A stretch of DNA of 64,000 nucleotides from Fimenecus sp045595185 (lineage in GTDB: Bacteria; Bacillota; Clostridia; Oscillospirales; Acutalibacteraceae): contig JAZNZX010000005.1 in the NCBI GenBank assembly GCA_045595185.1, positions 1-64,000 of the forward strand. Reading direction: 5' to 3'. The notes under the pieces were generated by a model. That model had not been told where the DNA came from, ran no database searches, and saw only the letters and a list, made by a program, of their open reading frames with translations. Position 1 is the first letter of the stretch. Every line of letters begins with the position of its first letter. Position numbers and translations under genes: made by a program. Below are positions 59,206 through 64,000 of the stretch, piece after piece.

Positions 59206-61350
59206 ATGGATAACTTTTGTGGAAAACGACTTGACGGAAGATATGAAATAAAAGAGATTATCGGCGTTGGTGGTATGGCCGTTGTATATAAGGCTTATGA
59301 TAATATTGACGACAGAATTGTTGCGATTAAAATTCTAAAAGATGAATATCTTTCAAATGAAGAATTTAAACGCAGGTTTAAAAACGAATCAAAAGCAATT
59401 GCTGTTCTTTCTCATCCAAATATTGTTCGCGTTTTTAATGTTAGTTTTGGTGACAGAATTCAATATATCGTTATGGAGTATGTGAACGGTATTACTTTGA
59501 AAGAATATATTGAGCAACAAGGTGCAGTAAATTGGAAAGAAGCTGTTCATTTTATGGGACAGATTCTTGCAGCGCTTCAACACGCTCATGATAAGGGAAT
59601 TGTTCATCAGGACATTAAGCCACAGAACATTTTACTTCTTCAGGATGGCACAATTAAAGTTACTGATTTTGGTATTGCAAGATTTAGTCGTGTTGATTCT
59701 AATACAACATCTGACAAAGCAATTGGTTCAGTTCACTATATCAGTCCTGAACAGGCAAGAGGTGAGGTTACTGACGATAAAGCAGATATTTATTCTGTTG
59801 GCGTTGTAATGTATGAAATGCTTACAGGTCAGTTGCCATTCCAATCTGATAGTGCAGTTTCTGTTGCTATTATGCAGCTTCAACAAGAGCCTAAATCTCC
59901 TCGTGAAATTGTTCCATCAATTCCACTTGGACTTGAACAGATTACAATGAGAGCTATGCAGAAAAGTCCAAGCAGTCGATATGGTTCTGCCGCTGAAATG
60001 CTTATGGATATCAACGAATTTAAGAGAAATCCTTCTATTAAGTTCGATTATAATTATTTTGTTGATAGCGAGCCTACAAAGTATATTAGAACTAATACTG
60101 TTTCAAATAGAGAACAAAGGGTTCAAAATGACAATGCAACAACCGAAAAGAGTGCTATGAATAAGACAACAGCAGTTATGATGGGTGCTGTTGCAGGTAT
60201 TATTGTATTAGCATTGATTATCGGTGCAATTCTAATGGGAACAAGCAATCAAAAAGTTGAAGTTCCTAATTTTACAGGCTTTAATTATTATACACAGATT
60301 GAAAATGTAAACACATATACTGATGTTTTTAATTTTGAAATAAAAGTTGAAGAAAACTCTACTTTAGAAGATGGTACAGTTATCAATCAGGACCCGATTT
60401 CAAGCACTAAGGTTAAAAAAGGTTCAACAATTACTCTTACTATTGCACAAAAAAACAGTATTTTACTTGATGCTTCGATAATCGGTATGACAGAGGAAAA
60501 AGCAAAGAGTTATCTTAATTCAAGGAGTATTATTTCAACTGTTATTACTGAATATTCTGATAGCGTTGCTCCTGGTTGTGTTATTCGAACATCTCCTGAA
60601 GTTGGTTCGACCGTAAGAATTGGTTCTGAAGTTGTATTGTATATTGCAACTGATGTTCAGGATACTGTTAAAATGCCTGACATTCAGGGTACAACAAGAG
60701 AAATGGCTGAACAGGCTCTAAGAGCTGCTGATTTGGAAGTTGGTGTAGTAACAGAAGTAAATAGTGAACTCGAAGCAGGTGTCGTTGTTCAGCAAAGCGT
60801 TGAAAAAGATACTGAAGTTCCAATCGGTTCAAAAATTGATTTTTCAGTAAGTAACGGTATTCCGCCTGCATCATCAGTTGATGTTTATGTCACATTACCA
60901 TCAGTTAATAAGCCGGGTATTCTCAAGATATACCTTAACAGTAATCTTTTCTATACATCCGAAGAACTTTATCTTAACGGAGCTACAAAACAATTTACAT
61001 TATCTGGTTCAGGTTCTGACAATACCTATACTATAACAATTGATGATTCTCCTGTTCAGAAGGGTAAGGTTGACTTTACACAGGAACCTGCTGTGATTAC
61101 TGAAGTTGAAGAAATCACGTTTGAAAACAAAGTTGTATTGATTAATGTTGAAGGAATGAGAGAACAAGAAGCAATTGAAAAATTGAAAAATGCAGGATTT
61201 AAAAATGTTGAGACCGTTAAGCAACCAAGTATGACTGTTCCATACGGTGTTGTAATTTCACAGACACCTAATGCTGACGGAATAACAAAGTTTTCAACAA
61301 ATGAGTCCATTACATTGAATGTTAGTTCAGGTGCTCCTGCAACCTATTGA
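59206..61350 (+). CDS. prkC: PASTA-domain Ser/Thr kinase (PrkC/Stk), non-RD variant
   Basis: 714 aa. A Hanks kinase (1-275) has GVGGMAVVYKA, the VAIK lysine at 42, DFG at 154-156 and SVHYISPEQARG. The catalytic loop reads HQDIKPQN (134-141) instead of HRD. One membrane helix lies near 323-345. Outside are three successive PASTA-like repeats (to about 555), a beta-rich insert of about 95 residues and a fourth PASTA at the C-terminus. It senses muropeptides and controls growth and germination. AAGGAG precedes the ATG. Confidence 0.94.
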   Translation: MDNFCGKRLDGRYEIKEIIGVGGMAVVYKAYDNIDDRIVAIKILKDEYLSNEEFKRRFKNESKAIAVLSHPNIVRVFNVSFGDRIQYIVMEYVNGITLKEYIEQQGAVNWKEAVHFMGQILAALQHAHDKGIVHQDIKPQNILLLQDGTIKVTDFGIARFSRVDSNTTSDKAIGSVHYISPEQARGEVTDDKADIYSVGVVMYEMLTGQLPFQSDSAVSVAIMQLQQEPKSPREIVPSIPLGLEQITMRAMQKSPSSRYGSAAEMLMDINEFKRNPSIKFDYNYFVDSEPTKYIRTNTVSNREQRVQNDNATTEKSAMNKTTAVMMGAVAGIIVLALIIGAILMGTSNQKVEVPNFTGFNYYTQIENVNTYTDVFNFEIKVEENSTLEDGTVINQDPISSTKVKKGSTITLTIAQKNSILLDASIIGMTEEKAKSYLNSRSIISTVITEYSDSVAPGCVIRTSPEVGSTVRIGSEVVLYIATDVQDTVKMPDIQGTTREMAEQALRAADLEVGVVTEVNSELEAGVVVQQSVEKDTEVPIGSKIDFSVSNGIPPASSVDVYVTLPSVNKPGILKIYLNSNLFYTSEELYLNGATKQFTLSGSGSDNTYTITIDDSPVQKGKVDFTQEPAVITEVEEITFENKVVLINVEGMREQEAIEKLKNAGFKNVETVKQPSMTVPYGVVISQTPNADGITKFSTNESITLNVSSGAPATY

Positions 61351-61360
61351 TGAGTTTTTT

Positions 61361-62236
61361 ATGGAAAAATTAAAAGGTATAATTGTTAAAGGTATTGGCG
61401 GCTTCTATTATGTTGAAGTCGCCAATGCGACATATGAATGTAAAGCAAGAGGAAAATTCAGAAAAGAACGAATAACACCTCTTGTTGGTGATACTGTCGA
61501 AATTACTGTTAATGAAAATGCTGAAAACACAATTGACTCAATTTGTGAAAGAAAGAATTTTCTTAACAGACCACCGGTATCAAATATTGACAATTTAATA
61601 ATTGTTGTTTCAACGATTGAGCCAAAGCCTAATTTTTTTGTTATAGACAAGCTTATAGCAACTGCCGAATACAAAAATATTGAACCGTATATTGTTATAT
61701 CAAAAACAGATTTATCATCATATAAAGAAATTAACGATGTTTATAAAAATTCAGGTATTACAGTTATTTCTCTTGACGGTGATGATTCGATTGAAAAAGT
61801 AAAAGCAATTATGCGTGGTAAAATCAGTGCATTTACAGGTAATTCAGGTGTTGGTAAAACTACATTGTTAAATCGACTTGATAATACTCTCAATTTGTCA
61901 ACAGGTGCAATAAGTGACAAATTAGGTCGTGGTCGTCATACAACAAGACAAGCACAACTGTTTAGTGTCTGTGACGGCTATGTTATTGATACACCTGGTT
62001 TTTCTTCGTTTGAATTTGAAAAAACGGAAATCATTAAAAAAGATGATTTACCTTATTGTTTTAGAGAATTCAAAGAATATCTTGGTTCTTGCAAATTTAC
62101 ATCTTGTGCTCATGTGAACGACAAAGGATGTTCGATTTGTGAAGCAGTTAAAAATGGTGAAATAAGTGAAATAAGACATAATAATTATGTACAGATGTAT
62201 AATCAGGCAAAGGAAATCAAAGAATGGGAACTTTAA
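61361..62236 (+). CDS. rsgA: Ribosome small-subunit GTPase RsgA
   Basis: 291 aa circularly permuted GTPase for 30S maturation. An OB fold (GIIVKGIGGFYYVEV) is followed by SKTDLSS (G4), FTGNSGVGKTTLLN (G1) and DTPGFSSFE (G3), then zinc ligands in GSCKFTSCAHVNDKGCSIC. ATG at 61361 fits the family; upstream sequence overlaps prkC. rpe, which usually follows, is missing. Confidence 0.95.
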   Translation: MEKLKGIIVKGIGGFYYVEVANATYECKARGKFRKERITPLVGDTVEITVNENAENTIDSICERKNFLNRPPVSNIDNLIIVVSTIEPKPNFFVIDKLIATAEYKNIEPYIVISKTDLSSYKEINDVYKNSGITVISLDGDDSIEKVKAIMRGKISAFTGNSGVGKTTLLNRLDNTLNLSTGAISDKLGRGRHTTRQAQLFSVCDGYVIDTPGFSSFEFEKTEIIKKDDLPYCFREFKEYLGSCKFTSCAHVNDKGCSICEAVKNGEISEIRHNNYVQMYNQAKEIKEWEL

Positions 62237-62859
62237 GTAAAAGATGTGTAATTATAGGTGGTGGCGATTGTTCCATTGTCATATTAAAAAACAATATTTT
62301 ACCTGGTAATTTTATTATCTGTGCTGATGGTGGCTATGATATTGCTGATGAAGCACAAGTTGTGCCTAATCTTTTAATTGGTGATTTTGACTCTATAAAG
62401 CGTATTCCTGAAAAAGTGAATAAGATTACTCTACCCGTAGAAAAAGATGTTACAGACACAGTAGCAGCCTTTAATGAAGGCGTTAAGCTCGGATTTAATT
62501 CTTTTGTGCTTCTTGGTGGTACGGGTGGTCGTTTTGAGCACACATTTGCTAACATTTCATTGATGGCAAGTGCATCAAAAATGGGCATTTATTTTGAAAT
62601 AATTGATGATAAGCACATTTTTAGAAGTATTACAAATAGTACTTTGAAAATCAAAAGGAAAGATAATCAACAAATCTCAATTTTTGCCTTCGGTGGTAAT
62701 GCAACAGGTGTCACTTTAAGTGGTTTTCACTACCCATTAAATGATTATACTCTTGATTCCTTTAATGGTGCCTTGGGTACAAGCAATGACATTATTGAAG
62801 ATTTTGGTAATATTACGGTTGAAAATGGTACATTGATTATAATAGAGACTCAAGTGTAA
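62224..62859 (+). CDS. thiN: Thiamine diphosphokinase
   Basis: 211 aa. ICADGGYDIADE, LLIGDFDSIKRIPEKV, EKDVTDTVAAFNEGVKLGF and LGGTGGRFEHTFANI are the TPK signatures. It makes thiamine diphosphate from thiamine and ATP. It overlaps rsgA by 13 nt, the Firmicute order. Confidence 0.94.
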   Translation: MGTLSKRCVIIGGGDCSIVILKNNILPGNFIICADGGYDIADEAQVVPNLLIGDFDSIKRIPEKVNKITLPVEKDVTDTVAAFNEGVKLGFNSFVLLGGTGGRFEHTFANISLMASASKMGIYFEIIDDKHIFRSITNSTLKIKRKDNQQISIFAFGGNATGVTLSGFHYPLNDYTLDSFNGALGTSNDIIEDFGNITVENGTLIIIETQV

Positions 62860-62867
62860 CAAATAAA

Positions 62868-62915
62868 ACCTCCTTGCGTATAATGTAGTAAATACATATG
62901 CAGGGAGGTATTTTT
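62868..62915 (+). promoter_or_regulatory. Hairpin covering the ribosome binding site, terminator-like
   Basis: ACCTCCTTGCGTA (62868-62880) pairs with TATGCAGGGAGGT (62897-62909) through 13 bp with two wobbles, extended by TGTA/TACA. The GGGAGG ribosome binding site of the next ORF is in the right arm. TTTTT follows (62911-62915), so it can also act as an intrinsic terminator after thiN. Confidence 0.65.
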
Positions 62916-63062
62916 ATGGGAAGAAGAAAAAGTTCAAAAGGAATAGTTTTTATTGCTTTAGGTTTGGGGTTACTCATATCTTTGATTCTTCCCGCAAAAG
63001 CAGTAATTGTTATTCTTGCAATTGCAATTGTAATGTGTGGAATATTTCTCTGCAAAGGATAG
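62916..63062 (+). CDS. 48-aa small membrane protein
   Basis: ATG 62916 lies 7 nt after a strong GGGAGG. The product has a basic N-terminus (MGRRKSSKG) and two hydrophobic spans separated by a short LPAKA turn, ending CGIFLCKG. It lies between thiN and spoVM. The family is not recognised, but the ribosome binding site and location support expression, perhaps linked to sporulation. Confidence 0.7.
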   Translation: MGRRKSSKGIVFIALGLGLLISLILPAKAVIVILAIAIVMCGIFLCKG

Positions 63063-63075
63063 GGGAGGCATAAGT

Positions 63076-63162
63076 GTGAAAGTTGTGGTTATGAAGAGTC
63101 CCAAGTTATTAGGTGGAATATTGCGTAAAATCTTTGGAATACAAAAAACAGAGATTCAGTAA
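63076..63162 (+). CDS. spoVM: Stage V sporulation protein SpoVM
   Basis: 28 aa amphipathic peptide from GTG 63076, 7 nt after GGGGAGG. MKVVVMKSPKLLGGILRKIF aligns position by position with Bacillus SpoVM (KFYTIKLPKFLGGIVRAML), including the critical proline and the LGGI core. SpoVM binds the convex forespore membrane and recruits SpoIVA for coat assembly. Placement after thiN matches Bacillus. Confidence 0.9.
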   Translation: MKVVVMKSPKLLGGILRKIFGIQKTEIQ

Positions 63163-63186
63163 ATTTATAATATTTATATTACCTAA

Positions 63187-63219
63187 AAAGTGCAGATACA
63201 ATCACAGTATCTGCACTTT
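63187..63219. terminator. Bidirectional terminator after spoVM
   Basis: A perfect 13-bp stem (AAAGTGCAGATAC / GTATCTGCACTTT) with a 7-nt loop, between spoVM and the leftward glycosidase pseudogene. Confidence 0.88.
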
Positions 63220-63233
63220 CACTTGTTATAATA

Positions 63234-64000
63234 TTATCGTTTGAATTCTATAACTTTTGTTTCGCCTTCGTTAAAAGTTACACTCTCTTTTGCTCCACCA
63301 TAAACGCTGATTTCAATTGTTTGTGCTTTGTCACTTGTTACTGTGATTTTAACAGTTTCTTCATTCCATTTAACATCAACTTCTGCATTTGTTCTTGCAC
63401 GAAGACCTTAATACTTCCTTCGTTCCATTCATCAGGAAGTGCAGGTAATGCTTCAATTACACCTGTATTTGAATAAAGTAACATTTCATCAATAATGCCG
63501 ATTGTACCGATTGTTGTATCTGTACAGAATACACCCCAACCACCGTAAGTATAATGGTCTGCCATCAATGATGTGTACCACGAATATCAGTGTATTTTAC
63601 ACCAACCTCTGCAGTTTCATAGTCTGTCCAACGGATATAATCACTATAAAGATGTTTATTCATGGTCATACGTAATACATGAGCTGGGTGGTAGGCATAG
63701 AAATATGTTGATTGTCTTCCGTTAACATCCCAACCATCATCACCGTTAATAACAGATTGTCTTGCATCGTGAAGTTCACCTGTTACTTCGTCAGGTGTAT
63801 AACGAGGGTCATTAGATGGCATAAGGAAGTTAATGTTGTTGTAAATAAAGCTTTCAGTATATGGAGAGCCTGAGCAAAAAACACCATTTTCACCATTACC
63901 GCTGACCATACCATCAAACCAACTGATTGTATCTTCATGCTTGCTTGGATAAGAAACAAGCTCTGTATATTCAGTTGCAAAAGCTTTTGTATGGTCATTT
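63234..64000 (-). pseudogene. Decayed GH95-like glycoside hydrolase gene (partial)
   Basis: The minus-strand frame from the right edge encodes a GH95-type N-terminal part (TISWFDGMVSGNGENGVFCS, then YHPAHVLRM and RWTDYETAEVGVKYTDIRGT) and stops at 63565. A second frame begins there with C-terminal sequence (EMLLYSNTGVIEALPALPDE). The central catalytic region of several hundred residues is missing. Near 63408 one G is absent: adding it restores KGLRARTNAEVDVKWNEETV and the tail down to TAA at 63234. So there is an internal deletion and a frameshift. Function was probably alpha-L-fucosidase or galactosidase-like. The 5' end lies outside the window. Confidence 0.8.

Noticed and set aside
63338..63909. 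Two separate small genes on the minus strand at the right edge
   Set aside because: Both are pieces of one GH95-like gene, and neither has a convincing start and ribosome binding site.
1..64000. CRISPR arrays, insertion sequences, prophage or integrase genes
   Set aside because: No regularly spaced direct repeats, transposase-like or integrase-like ORFs were seen on either strand.

Overview
The window is AT-rich, gene-dense chromosomal DNA from a low-GC, endospore-forming Firmicute, most likely an anaerobic gut member of the Clostridia (Oscillospirales/Ruminococcaceae-like). This rests on the sporulation genes (sigH, spoIIID, gerW/ytfJ and a 28-codon spoVM), AGGAGG-type ribosome binding sites with frequent TTG/GTG starts, oxygen-sensitive enzyme families (2-hydroxyacyl-CoA dehydratase-like, sodium-pumping decarboxylase, AdoMet-radical RlmN) and Firmicute gene orders. 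I see no rRNA, confident tRNA, CRISPR array, prophage or transposase gene.

Layout. 1-6.9 kb (+): 3' end of a phosphohexomutase, a 31-aa membrane miniprotein, sigH behind a consensus promoter, zinc-ribbon and small membrane proteins, an M28 peptidase, a GPH-family symporter and sfsA. 7-10.7 kb (-): a sodium-pumping decarboxylase operon (oadA, an OadG-like subunit with a triplicated 39-residue unit, biotin carrier, oadB). 10.8-12.8 kb: two half-size TSUP permeases and an XRE regulator. 12.9-18.7 kb (-): a seven-gene operon encoding a TRIC-like channel, a CooC-type metallochaperone ATPase, two 2-hydroxyacyl-CoA dehydratase-like proteins, their activating ATPase, a 51-aa membrane protein and a stand-alone piece of acetyl-CoA synthase (CdhC-like). 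This is the best candidate for an undescribed system. 19-26 kb (+): spoIIID, an unusual ileS, DUF1858, trmK, a NIF3-family gene and rqcH. 26-31.8 kb (-): metallophosphoesterase, DUF378, metK under a SAM-I riboswitch, ribU under an FMN riboswitch, an MFS transporter and manA. 32.1-63.2 kb (+): sulfatase, type Ic aspartate aminotransferase, ispDF, a DUF3343/cysteine-desulfurase-like pair, cdaA-cdaR, a lipoprotein with a two-component system, prmC, a site-2 protease, scpAB, gerW, rluB-like, then a conserved run yicC-remA-gmk-rpoZ-priA-def-fmt-yugP-rsmB-rlmN-stp-prkC-rsgA-thiN-spoVM. The right edge (-) holds a decayed GH95-like glycosidase gene with an internal deletion and a frameshift.

Functional links. 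Cell-envelope and growth control (c-di-AMP synthase with its regulator, PASTA kinase/phosphatase, sensor kinase) sit with translation, chromosome-segregation and sporulation genes. Two riboswitches control methionine/SAM and riboflavin functions. Two copies of a palindromic non-coding repeat occupy the two divergent intergenic regions at 18.8 and 31.9 kb. All assignments come from reading motifs, family resemblance and context. No database search was run.
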